Assembly: GCA_031422315.1 (NCBI GenBank)
Contig: JANOQN010000054.1
Coordinates: forward strand, 81,656-145,655
Reading direction: 5' to 3'
DNA: 64,000 nt
Source: JANNYA01 sp031422315
GTDB lineage: Bacteria; Pseudomonadota; Gammaproteobacteria; Xanthomonadales; SZUA-5
The notes beneath the pieces were generated by a model that searched no databases, was not told the DNA's origin, and worked only from the letters and a program-made list of their open reading frames with translations. Below are positions 51,907 to 60,224 of this stretch, piece by piece (position 1 is the first letter of the stretch; every line of letters begins with the position of its first letter). Both the position numbers and the translations under genes were made by a program.

Positions 51907-53217
51907 GTGATCGACTCAATCAATCAAGCCCAAGCGCTCCAATCGCCACCGCCTAGCTTCACAGAAGCCGCGCGTTTTTGGCTTTGGCTAGGCTGCTTCA
52001 GTTTTGGCGGGCCAGCTGCACAAATTTCCCTGATGCAAGCAGAGTTAGTCGAAAAACGCGGCTGGATTGAGCAGGAACAGTTCAATCAAGGTCTAAGCTT
52101 TTGCACACTGCTGCCCGGGCCTGAAGCGCAGCAGCTGGCAACCTGGATTGGCTTGCAGCTACATGGCGTGCGCGGTGCGCTATTTGCCGGCATTAGTTTT
52201 GTCGTGCCTGCGGCGATATTGATGTGGATTTTAAGCTACGGGTATTTTGCTTACGCTAGCTTGCCGAGCGTAAGCCACGCAGTATTTGGCTTGAAATGTG
52301 CGGTGATTGTGCTGATTAGCCATGCGCTGTATAGGTTTGCTAAACGCTCGCTCAAAACCCCACTTGCCTGGAGCTATGCTGCGCTTTGCTTTGCCTGTTT
52401 GGCGTTTGGCTATCCGTACTTAGCGAGCATTGCCATCGCTGGATTGGTGAGCGCACTGCTAACTGGCCGCCCTGCCCTAGCGGATACCGCTCAAGCAAAG
52501 CTGTCCGCAACTTCACTCGAAAAGGCATCGCCTGTTAGCCAAACGACCGGCGTACTTTTGAGCGGCATCAGTGCCGCATTGCTGCTGATCGCGCTGCTAG
52601 TTTGGACACATCAGCAGGGCTCACAAATGCTATGGCAACTAACGGCGTTAATGACTAAGGCTGCGCTCGTCACGATTGGCGGTGCGTACGCCGTGCTGCC
52701 ATTTGTGTTTGATCAAGCGCTGCATTATGGCTGGCTTGACTCCAAACAAGCCATGGCCGGATTGGCGCTGGCAGAATCCACACCCGGGCCATTGGTGATC
52801 GTACTTGGGTTTGTCGGCTTTGCGGTGGGCTGGCAGTTTAGCGCGGGGCAAAGCCCCATCGTTGCAGCGACGATTAGTTTTAGCCTAGCGTTGCTGTGCA
52901 CCTTTTTACCGAGTTTGGCGCTGGTATTTTGCGGCAGCTTGGTGCTAGAACGGATTAGCCGCTGGCGAAGGGCAAAACACGCATTGGAGGGCATATCGCA
53001 AGCGGTGATTGGCGGCATTGCTTGGCTGGCGCTGCAATTCGCCATAGCCTTGTTTTGGCCAAATACGAGTCAAACCATGCCAAATTTGGCCGCGCTCAGT
53101 TTGGTCGCTAGCTTATTTTATTTGCAGTCTCGCTATGAGCTGAGTAGTGCCAAATTGGTGTTGCTGGGTTTGGGGCTGAGTGTGTTGCTCGGGCTATTCT
53201 CAAATGGCGCATTTTGA
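51907..53217 (+). CDS. chrA: Chromate transporter ChrA
   Basis: A 436-residue long-chain CHR transporter: two homologous membrane halves, each with FGGP-like and PGP motifs (SFGGPAAQISLM and LLPGPEAQQLA in the first half; TIGGAYAVLPF and STPGPLV in the second). It exports chromate across the inner membrane; whether it confers resistance here is untested, as no chrB lies beside it. Start GTG 51907; ribosome site weak. Confidence 0.9.
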   Translation: MIDSINQAQALQSPPPSFTEAARFWLWLGCFSFGGPAAQISLMQAELVEKRGWIEQEQFNQGLSFCTLLPGPEAQQLATWIGLQLHGVRGALFAGISFVVPAAILMWILSYGYFAYASLPSVSHAVFGLKCAVIVLISHALYRFAKRSLKTPLAWSYAALCFACLAFGYPYLASIAIAGLVSALLTGRPALADTAQAKLSATSLEKASPVSQTTGVLLSGISAALLLIALLVWTHQQGSQMLWQLTALMTKAALVTIGGAYAVLPFVFDQALHYGWLDSKQAMAGLALAESTPGPLVIVLGFVGFAVGWQFSAGQSPIVAATISFSLALLCTFLPSLALVFCGSLVLERISRWRRAKHALEGISQAVIGGIAWLALQFAIALFWPNTSQTMPNLAALSLVASLFYLQSRYELSSAKLVLLGLGLSVLLGLFSNGAF

Positions 53218-53266
53218 TTCTCGCTCCGGCGTAAATTATATTTCCGCTGAGGGATAAACTCCTCCT

Positions 53267-53408
53267 CGTCATCCCCGCGCAGGCGGGGATCCAGTGCAGG
53301 CGTCAGAGATTCGTGCATATTCATAAACTGGTCAAAACTCGCTTTTTCATACACGCCAGCGTTTTGAAAGTTTGGCGAGCCTGGATTCCCGCCTGCGCGG
53401 GAATGACG
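53267..53408. repeat. Dispersed hairpin repeat with long arms
   Basis: 28-bp arms CGTCATCCCCGCGCAGGCGG... at 53267-53294 and the near-complement ...CCTGCGCGGGAATGACG at 53381-53408, with an 86-bp spacer. Same family as the element at 1698-1780. It lies in the 316-bp gene-free gap behind chrA. Confidence 0.8.
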
Positions 53409-53426
53409 ACAAGGAGTCGCGATCAT

Positions 53427-53482
53427 CTAGGTCGTCATGGACGCCATCAACTTTCTAGGTCGTCATGGACGCCATCAACTTT
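53427..53482. repeat. Two perfect 28-bp tandem units
   Basis: Unit CTAGGTCGTCATGGACGCCA... repeated without change at 53427-53454 and 53455-53482. Noncoding, in the repeat cluster between chrA and the second FHA-GGDEF gene. Confidence 0.9.
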
Positions 53483-53490
53483 GAGGCTAC

Positions 53491-53516
53491 GTGCTTCGAC
53501 AAACTCAGCGCGAACG
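53491..53516. repeat. Common intergenic repeat core
   Basis: Contains GCTTCGACAAACTCAGCGCG, close to a widespread proteobacterial intergenic repeat (TTCGACAAGCTCAG core). One copy in this window; call from memory of the pattern. Confidence 0.5.
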
Positions 53517-53533
53517 ATTACATCACCCTCAAG

Positions 53534-54430
53534 CTACCCGCAAACCACCTGATTACGTCCAGCATCGCGGGCTTTTTTCAGTGAAGTCAGCGCGCGGCTG
53601 ACCAGCTCGGCGCGGTTATTGATGCTGGCATCCCAAACGGAAGCGCCGACGCTAACGCTCGCTTTGAAGCTCTGCCCGTTTGCGGTGAAATCGGAGTTCG
53701 ACACCGCCGAGCGAATCGATTGCAAGATCGGCGTGCCGTGCTCGGCCCCAACTTCGGTCAGTAAAATGCCAATTTCGTCGCCGCCGACCCGCGCTGCTAA
53801 ATCTTCCAGCCGCAAGCCCGCGCGAATCATTCTGGAGATTTGCCGAACAACATCATCGCCGGCTGCTTTGCCAAAGCGCTGGTTAATTTTATCGAGCCCG
53901 TCGATATCCACTACCGCCAGCACAAACGCGCGGCCGTGCCTGCGGCATCTGGCGATTTCACGGTCTACATCATCATCAAATACGCGGCGCGTTGGCAGTC
54001 CAGTCAACAAATCCGCGCCGCCTAATTCTACTGCGCCGGTGGTGCTGCTCACGCCATCGGCTGCAGCTTCCGCGCGCTCATAAAATTGCATGACCGTGCC
54101 ACCAACCATAATTAGATCGCCATCTTTGATTCTGGATTCCACAACCGAGCGATCATTTAGATACGTCTTATTCGTTGAATTCAAGTCACGCAGCCAATAC
54201 CCGCTGGCGTCTTTCCAAAGCCGACAGTGCAGCCTGGAAACCGCGCGATTGAGCAGCCGCATTTCGCAATCGGAAGAGCGCCCAACCACCAGTGGCGTAT
54301 CTTTCATTTCAACTTGGCGGCCAACGCCTTCGCCTTGCGTCACTACCAAATACGCCAGTGCGCGGCTGGGCTCAATGGCCGGCAGGCGGCTTTTCTCGGT
54401 GGTTGGGGAATCGTAGGGCGTTAGGTTCAT
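53534..54430 (-). CDS. FHA-GGDEF protein, variant active-site motif
   Basis: A 298-residue protein from ATG 54430 (frame open to 54472). The FHA domain has VVGRSSDCEMRLL, AVSRLHCRLW and LNSTNKTYLNDR. The GGDEF domain has DLLTGLPTRRVFDDD and ARVGGDEIGILL: the fifth motif residue is Ile instead of Phe, which may lower activity. It resembles the protein at 47711-48616 throughout, so they are paralogues. Probable c-di-GMP enzyme or effector. Confidence 0.88.
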   Translation of the reverse strand: MNLTPYDSPTTEKSRLPAIEPSRALAYLVVTQGEGVGRQVEMKDTPLVVGRSSDCEMRLLNRAVSRLHCRLWKDASGYWLRDLNSTNKTYLNDRSVVESRIKDGDLIMVGGTVMQFYERAEAAADGVSSTTGAVELGGADLLTGLPTRRVFDDDVDREIARCRRHGRAFVLAVVDIDGLDKINQRFGKAAGDDVVRQISRMIRAGLRLEDLAARVGGDEIGILLTEVGAEHGTPILQSIRSAVSNSDFTANGQSFKASVSVGASVWDASINNRAELVSRALTSLKKARDAGRNQVVCG

Positions 54431-54840
54431 TGCCTGGATTAGAGCGCTCGAACTACGCGAGTGCAAGCGCAAAACTTAAGGTTTGGGCCAGAATTCGACT
54501 GTTTCGAGCATTGAATCCCGTATTTACTGTAAATTTTCATAATTCCGTCGCATCACCCGGTTAGCGATCACGGTAATGACTGTCAAAGTGAACAATGCGC
54601 TTAACTTAGCGACCCCGATGAACAAAAACCGCGCGCTGCCGCGCAATTCCGACCCGATTGGTTTGCCTTGCCATGCTGCACCGCACTAGACTCCAGCGCT
54701 GTTGCCTGCGAAAAGCCCGCAAATCGCCTGGAAATGGGCGCTCGCATGCGTGTTTTGGGTCATGCAGGGCCGCGTGACGTGCTATTCTGCCGCACAAATT
54801 TCCTCTCTTCGTTTAACTTTTATTTGCATTTGGAGCAACC
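54431..54840. other. Gene-free promoter region before ndk
   Basis: 410 bp between divergent genes. I see no convincing open frame or RNA. The region must hold the promoter of the second FHA-GGDEF gene and of ndk; no well-spaced -35/-10 pair stands out. Confidence 0.4.
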
Positions 54841-55263
54841 ATGGCAATTGAACGCACTTTATCGATTATCAAGCCTGATGGCGTTCGTAAGAACGTTATC
54901 GGTCAAATTTTGGCGCGCTTTGAAAAAGCTGGCTTAAAAGTAGTTGGTGCAAAGCTCAAGCAGCTCAGCCAAGCTGAAGCTGAAGGCTTTTATGCCGTGC
55001 ACCGTGAACGCGGTTTTTTCGCTGATTTAGTCAAATTTATGATTTCCGGCCCGGTCATGATTCAAGTATTGGAAGGCGAAGGCGCAGTATTGAAAAATCG
55101 CGACTTAATGGGCGCTACCGACCCTAAAAAAGCAGAGCCAGGCACAATTCGCGCTGATTTTGCTGAAAGCATCGACGCCAATGCGGTGCACGGCTCTGAC
55201 GCCGCTGAAACCGCAGCCAATGAAATCGCGTATTTCTTTGCTGGAACCGAACTCAGCCGCTAA
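54841..55263 (+). CDS. ndk: Nucleoside diphosphate kinase
   Basis: A 140-residue enzyme that balances nucleoside triphosphates. The phospho-His lies in NAVHGSDAAE; TLSIIKPDGVRKN is the typical start. GGAG precedes the ATG. First gene of the conserved ndk-rlmN-pilW-rodZ block. Confidence 0.98.
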   Translation: MAIERTLSIIKPDGVRKNVIGQILARFEKAGLKVVGAKLKQLSQAEAEGFYAVHRERGFFADLVKFMISGPVMIQVLEGEGAVLKNRDLMGATDPKKAEPGTIRADFAESIDANAVHGSDAAETAANEIAYFFAGTELSR

Positions 55264-55282
55264 CGCGGTTGGATCAAGAGGT

Positions 55283-56401
55283 ATGAGCGAAATCACCGCT
55301 AAGGTCAATCTGATGAACTTTGATCGCCCCCAAATGGAAGAATTTTTCCTAGGGATTGGCGAGAAGAAATTCCGTGCGCATCAAATGCTGCGCTGGATTT
55401 ATCATGGTGGTGAAACTGACTTTATTAAAATGACCGATTTCGGCAAAGTGCTGCGGCAAAAGCTCGACGAAAGCTGCGATGTTATCGCACCCGCAGTGCA
55501 GCTCGAACAAACCGCAAAAGATGGCACCACCAAGTGGCTTATCGCACTGCCCGGTAAAAATGCAGTCGAAACGGTCTACATTCCCGAGCCTTCGCGCGGC
55601 ACGCTGTGCGTCTCATCGCAAATTGGTTGCGCACTGAACTGCTCATTTTGTTCGACCGGCGCGCAAGGCTTTAATCGCAATTTGTCGACCGCTGAAATTA
55701 TCGGGCAGGTTTGGCAAGCGGCGCAGCGTTTGAAGCACGACAGCCAAAACCGCAGGCTGACCAACGTCGTTATGATGGGCATGGGCGAGCCGCTCTTGAA
55801 TTTTGATGCGGTTTTGCCGGCGCTCAATTTGATGCGTGATGATTTAGGGTTTGGCTTGGCGAATAAGCGCGTCACGGTTTCAACCGCCGGTCTAGTGCCA
55901 GGAATTGATGAGCTTGCCGAGCGCTGCGATGTGAGTTTGGCCGTGTCGCTGCATGCGCCGAACGATAAGCTGCGGGATGAGCTAGTACCGCTCAACAAAA
56001 AATATCCGATTGATTCGCTGCTGGCTGCCTGCTTGCGATTCCTAAAAGGCAAGCCGCGCGCGACCGTTACCTTCGAATATACGCTGATCGACGGCGTTAA
56101 CGATCAGCTTGAACATGCGCGTGATTTAGCCAAGCTGCTGCGCGATATTCCAAGCAAAATCAATCTAATACCGTTCAATAGTTTTCCTGGCACCAAATAC
56201 AAACGCCCCAGCGCCGATGCCATCAAGCACTTTCAAACGCTGCTGATGCGCACCGGCTACATGACCACCGTGCGCCGAACTCGAGGCGACGATATTGACG
56301 CCGCCTGTGGCCAATTGGCCGGCCGCGTGGTTGATCGCACCCGCAGATCCGCTGAAATCAAGCGCCAAAACGAAAGCAAGAACCAAGGCGCAGCGGCATG
56401 A
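55283..56401 (+). CDS. rlmN: Dual-specificity rRNA/tRNA adenine C2-methyltransferase
   Basis: A 372-residue radical-SAM enzyme that methylates A2503 of 23S rRNA and A37 of some tRNAs. I start at ATG 55283 with AGAGG upstream; the frame is open to 55160 inside ndk. The cluster motif is CALNCSFC (Cys-x3-Cys-x2-Cys). MGMGEPLLNFDAV binds SAM, and the late TVRRTRGDDIDAACGQL holds the second essential cysteine. Its stop overlaps pilW (ATGA). Confidence 0.97.
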   Translation: MSEITAKVNLMNFDRPQMEEFFLGIGEKKFRAHQMLRWIYHGGETDFIKMTDFGKVLRQKLDESCDVIAPAVQLEQTAKDGTTKWLIALPGKNAVETVYIPEPSRGTLCVSSQIGCALNCSFCSTGAQGFNRNLSTAEIIGQVWQAAQRLKHDSQNRRLTNVVMMGMGEPLLNFDAVLPALNLMRDDLGFGLANKRVTVSTAGLVPGIDELAERCDVSLAVSLHAPNDKLRDELVPLNKKYPIDSLLAACLRFLKGKPRATVTFEYTLIDGVNDQLEHARDLAKLLRDIPSKINLIPFNSFPGTKYKRPSADAIKHFQTLLMRTGYMTTVRRTRGDDIDAACGQLAGRVVDRTRRSAEIKRQNESKNQGAAA

Positions 56402-57186
56402 AGCAGGTAACGGTAATTTTAATGGCTTTCGCACTACTGCTTTGTGTGGGTTGCACGAGCTCAGGCGGCTCACAAAACCCGGCGCTTAAAACCGAACGCG
56501 CGAGAGCAGATGCCGGGCGAACGCAAGTGGCGCTGGGCTTTGGTTATTTAGATCGCGGTGATAATGAAGAAGCACTGCTGCGTTTTGAGCGCGCACTGTC
56601 ATTTGACAAAAATTCCTATGATGCCCAAACCGGGCTTGGCGTTCTGTTTGAGCGCATTGGCCGCACTGATCAAGCCGAAACAGCCTACCGACGCGCAGTC
56701 AAGCTGGCACCCGCGCGCGGCGCGCTGCGCAACAACTTAGGGCAATTTCTGTGTCGGCAGGCGCGCTACCCCGATGCCAGTAAAGAGTTCGCGCTTGCAC
56801 TTGAAGATCCGTTCTATCAAACGCCCGCGGTCGCGGCCGCGAACGCCGGCAGTTGCGCAAGATTATCAGGCGATTACGCGGAATCTGAGCGCTTTTTGCG
56901 CATTGCCATCGAGCGCGATCCTAAATCTGTAGAAGTATTTATGCCAATGGCGGCAGTGTTGCTTCAGCGCGGTCAAGCGTTAAAAGCTAGGGCCTACATC
57001 CAGCGCTATGAAGATTCCGAGCTGCCCGAAACTGAAGAATTTTTGGTTTTGGCGATACGTATCGAAGAAAAGCTTAACGACTTGAAAAACGCACAGGCGT
57101 ATAAGCAAAAACTAATCGAACAATTCCCGAAAAGCGACGCCGCAAGGGCCAACGCGCTTATCCAACCATCGGAGCGATCTGAGTGA
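56398..57186 (+). CDS. pilW: Type IV pilus biogenesis/stability lipoprotein PilW (PilF)
   Basis: A 262-residue lipoprotein: signal ending LLCVGC, with the lipid-bearing Cys, then five or six TPR units (e.g. GFGYLDRGDNEEALLRFERA). In Pseudomonas PilF and Neisseria PilW assist outer-membrane assembly of the PilQ secretin. Overlaps rlmN at its start and rodZ at its end, so the three genes are translated in series. Confidence 0.92.
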   Translation: MKQVTVILMAFALLLCVGCTSSGGSQNPALKTERARADAGRTQVALGFGYLDRGDNEEALLRFERALSFDKNSYDAQTGLGVLFERIGRTDQAETAYRRAVKLAPARGALRNNLGQFLCRQARYPDASKEFALALEDPFYQTPAVAAANAGSCARLSGDYAESERFLRIAIERDPKSVEVFMPMAAVLLQRGQALKARAYIQRYEDSELPETEEFLVLAIRIEEKLNDLKNAQAYKQKLIEQFPKSDAARANALIQPSERSE

Positions 57187-58193
57187 CCGTAGCACCCCTA
57201 CCGACTAGCCTAGAAGCCGCGCGTGCGCTAGGCGTCAAATTGCGGGCTGCCCGCGAATTGAAAGGCTTCACCCCGGAAGACATTTCCCAATCTGAAAAAA
57301 TTCCGACCGGCATGGTGAACGCGCTTGAGCGCGGTGATTATTCCAATATGGGCGCATCTGTTTACGTGCGCGGCTTCGTTCGCAGCTATGCGCGTGCAGT
57401 CAACTTGGATATTCGCGAGCTTGATGAAGACATGGAAGCGCTGGGCTTTGTACGCCAACCCGAACTGGTAGCAAGTCAAGGTGATCGCGTTGAGCGCACC
57501 GGCTTGTCAGAACAGTGGATGAAGTTTGCCAGCTATTTGGTCGGCTCGGCGATTATGGTCATGGCGATGTTCCTTGTTATTAATGCTGATCGCTTTGTGC
57601 CCAATGGGCAGTCTAATGCACCTACGGAAATCGCCCCGCTACCACCCAGCGTTATTGAGCCTCTGCCGGTTGCAGAACCGACGCTCATTCCGGCTCGGCC
57701 GATAGCGACAGCCATTTCCACGCCGTCAGTAGAAAGCCCGGCTGCGCCGCCCGTTACTGAGGCGCTAGACCCAACTACCGTTACCAACACAGCAGTTTTG
57801 CCGATTCAAACCCAGTCCGGTGAAATTGAAGCAGAAACGCAAACTTTTGAAGCGCCGATTGCCGCTGCGATGGGCGGGCTGCCTAATTTGCGCCCACAAA
57901 CCGCGCGCTTTGAATTAAAAGTAACGCAAGCGGTGTGGGCCAAGGTATCTGATGCGAGCGGCCGCGTGTTGGTAAATGACAACCTTGCCAAAGGCAGTCA
58001 GAAATCTTTCGAAGGGCAGCCACCTTTTACGGTACTGGTCGGCAATGCTGCAGATACCAAAGTTCTAATCGGCGGAAGCGAGGTTGATTTTTCTGACTTC
58101 GTTAAAGGTAACGTAGCCCGCTTCAAAGTTACCGAGCAAGCGGGGCAGTTGACGCTTATTTCTAATTCGACAGCGCAACCGCAGCAGCAGTAA
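57183..58193 (+). CDS. rodZ: RodZ-like cytoskeletal membrane protein
   Basis: A 336-residue protein starting at GTG 57183 over the pilW stop. N-terminal helix-turn-helix (residues 12-75, TPEDISQSEKIPTGMVNALE), a charged linker, one membrane helix (about 115-135), a Pro/Thr-rich periplasmic linker and a C-terminal DUF4115 beta domain (RFELKVTQAVWAKVSDASG). RodZ links MreB filaments to cell-wall synthesis. hisS, which often follows, is missing here. Confidence 0.9.
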   Translation: MTVAPLPTSLEAARALGVKLRAARELKGFTPEDISQSEKIPTGMVNALERGDYSNMGASVYVRGFVRSYARAVNLDIRELDEDMEALGFVRQPELVASQGDRVERTGLSEQWMKFASYLVGSAIMVMAMFLVINADRFVPNGQSNAPTEIAPLPPSVIEPLPVAEPTLIPARPIATAISTPSVESPAAPPVTEALDPTTVTNTAVLPIQTQSGEIEAETQTFEAPIAAAMGGLPNLRPQTARFELKVTQAVWAKVSDASGRVLVNDNLAKGSQKSFEGQPPFTVLVGNAADTKVLIGGSEVDFSDFVKGNVARFKVTEQAGQLTLISNSTAQPQQQ

Positions 58194-58200
58194 ATTGGCA

Positions 58201-58237
58201 CCCTCTCCCCCAACCCCTTTCCGATAAAGGGAGAGGG
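58201..58237. repeat. Small intergenic hairpin repeat
   Basis: CCCTCTCCC (58201-58209) pairs with GGGAGAGGG (58229-58237), a common type of intergenic hairpin. It lies between rodZ and the YfgM-like gene and could attenuate transcription, although no T-run follows. Confidence 0.6.
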
Positions 58238-58386
58238 GAGTCTCACACGACTCGCGCGCCAGTCAGGTTTTTAGTATTCCGTTTAAAACAACAATCATTT
58301 GCGCGGATTGATACGCGCCAAACTCTCAAATTTGCAAAAACTGTCTAAAATGCAGCGCGACATAAACACACATTCGGATACAAGCC

Positions 58387-59034
58387 ATGGCAAAAGAAGA
58401 ACTGGAATACGACAGTCACGAACAATCTGAGCGCGCACGCGCCTGGTTTCAGCGCAACGCTAGCTCGCTGGTAGTCGGTATTTTGACCGCTGTTTCGCTG
58501 ATTTGGGGCTATCAAGCCTGGCAAGGCGGCAAGCAGCGTGAACAAGAACGCGCCTCGCTGGCTTATGAAACTCTAGTGACCGCGATACGCGACAAAGACG
58601 ATGCCAATATCGGAAAGCTTGCCGCGCAATTGCGCAATGACTTTTCAAAATCAACTTACGCCGCAGTCGGTAGTTTGGCTGAAGCCAGCTATCTGTTGGA
58701 GCAAGGCAAACCGGAAATTGCGCTCAGCGCGTTAAAGTTTGCCCAATCGCAAGGCACCTCGGTGGAAGTGCAAACTGTTGCCAGTTTGCGGCTCGCGCGG
58801 GTTTTACTGGCAAAAGGTGATGCCCCGGGCGCACTTGCAGCAGTTGAGAAATTACCTGCAGAAGGCTTCGCAGCCGCGTTGCAGGAACTCAAAGGCGATA
58901 TTTACGCCCAGCTAGGCAAACGCGAAGACGCTTTCAAAGCCTACGACGCCGCGTTAACTGCATCTGACCTAGCTGCACCCGGGCGCTCGACCTTACAGAT
59001 GAAACGCGACAATCTCAGCGGCCCTTCTTCCTGA
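58387..59034 (+). CDS. yfgM: YfgM-like TPR membrane protein
   Basis: A 215-residue protein with one membrane helix near the N-terminus (ASSLVVGILTAVSLIWGYQA) and a periplasmic TPR-type domain (DUF2133). In E. coli YfgM works with PpiD at the SecYEG translocon to help periplasmic proteins. Located in the usual place before bamB, with eight bases between. Confidence 0.9.
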   Translation: MAKEELEYDSHEQSERARAWFQRNASSLVVGILTAVSLIWGYQAWQGGKQREQERASLAYETLVTAIRDKDDANIGKLAAQLRNDFSKSTYAAVGSLAEASYLLEQGKPEIALSALKFAQSQGTSVEVQTVASLRLARVLLAKGDAPGALAAVEKLPAEGFAAALQELKGDIYAQLGKREDAFKAYDAALTASDLAAPGRSTLQMKRDNLSGPSS

Positions 59035-59042
59035 GCGCGTCA

Positions 59043-60212
59043 ATGCCTAACTTCTCTATACCGCTCAACCGAATTGTATTCGTTACGCTCATCGCAACCG
59101 CGCTGTTCGCAGGCTGCAATAGCAAGAAATCAGTCGGCAAAGATAACGTCGCGATTCCGACCGAACTCAAAGAATTTGAAGCCAGCGCGAAGTTTGAAAA
59201 GCGCTGGCGCAGCAAGGTCGCCTCTGACGACAGCATGCGCGGCGAGCGCCTGCGACCCAGCGCCGTTGGCGAACAGCTATTCGTCGCCGGCCCGGGCGAA
59301 ATTCGCGCCCTATCGATCGCTTCAGGCAAAACGCTATGGCAAAGCAAAGTCGATGGGCGCTGGTCCGGTGGCCCATCTAGTGATGGCAAACGCGTGCTAG
59401 TCGGCTCGGTTGATGGCGAAATAATTGCACTCGATGCGAACGATGGCGAAGTACTGTGGCAAAAAGAAGTGTCGTCCGAAGTATTGGCAGCGCCTGCCGT
59501 AGCCGAAGACGTAGTTGTGGTCAAAACCATTGACGGCCGCGTGCGCGCTTTCGAAGCCAGCGACGGTAAAATGCGCTGGGAAATCGCAAGAGATGTGCCT
59601 TTGTTGACGCTGCGCGGTTCTGCCTCACCGATCATCGCCGATGGCATGGTGTTTATCGCCTCAGAAAACGGCAAAGTTGCCGCATTCAAGCAAACCGATG
59701 GCGCGCCGGTTTGGGAGCAAACGGTAAGCACCTCATCTGGTCGTAATGAGCTCGAACGCGTCAACGATATTGATGGCGTCGTGCAGCTCGATAAAGGCGA
59801 TTTGTTCATGGCGGGCTACAACGGCCAAGCAGTCGCGGTAACTAGCAATAACGGAACCTCGCTTTGGAGTTACAACGCACCCTCAATTAGCGGCATTGGG
59901 CTATCTGCACGCGCGATGTTTGTTTCGGATTCTGACAGCGTAGTCATCGCGTTGGATCGGCGCAGCGGCGTTGAACTGTGGCGTCAAGAAGCGCTCAAAC
60001 ATCGCTTCGTCAGCGCGCCGGTCGTGGTCGGCGAGTATGTCGTGGTGGCTGATCTTGAAGGCTATTTGCACGCGCTGGCGCTCGATACGGGCAAGCTTGC
60101 CGCGCGCGTCAAAACCGGCGGCGACCCAATCACCATGGCCCCAGTCGTGTCCGGCGATTTATTGATTAGTCAAAATGATTCAGGCGCCATCACTGCGTTT
60201 GAACTTCGCTAA
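59043..60212 (+). CDS. bamB: Outer-membrane assembly lipoprotein BamB
   Basis: A 389-residue lipoprotein (lipobox LFAGC) with an eight-bladed propeller of PQQ-like repeats (GEIRALSIASGKTLWQ, GEIIALDANDGEVLWQ, GRVRAFEASDGKMRWE). BamB assists BamA in folding outer-membrane proteins such as the FadL-like porin. Followed twelve bases later by der. Confidence 0.96.
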   Translation: MPNFSIPLNRIVFVTLIATALFAGCNSKKSVGKDNVAIPTELKEFEASAKFEKRWRSKVASDDSMRGERLRPSAVGEQLFVAGPGEIRALSIASGKTLWQSKVDGRWSGGPSSDGKRVLVGSVDGEIIALDANDGEVLWQKEVSSEVLAAPAVAEDVVVVKTIDGRVRAFEASDGKMRWEIARDVPLLTLRGSASPIIADGMVFIASENGKVAAFKQTDGAPVWEQTVSTSSGRNELERVNDIDGVVQLDKGDLFMAGYNGQAVAVTSNNGTSLWSYNAPSISGIGLSARAMFVSDSDSVVIALDRRSGVELWRQEALKHRFVSAPVVVGEYVVVADLEGYLHALALDTGKLAARVKTGGDPITMAPVVSGDLLISQNDSGAITAFELR

Positions 60213-60224
60213 GCGTAATCGAAT

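Noticed and set aside
54606..54797. Minus-strand 63-codon frame before ndk
   Set aside because: Arg-rich, no ribosome site or family match; lies in the ndk promoter region.
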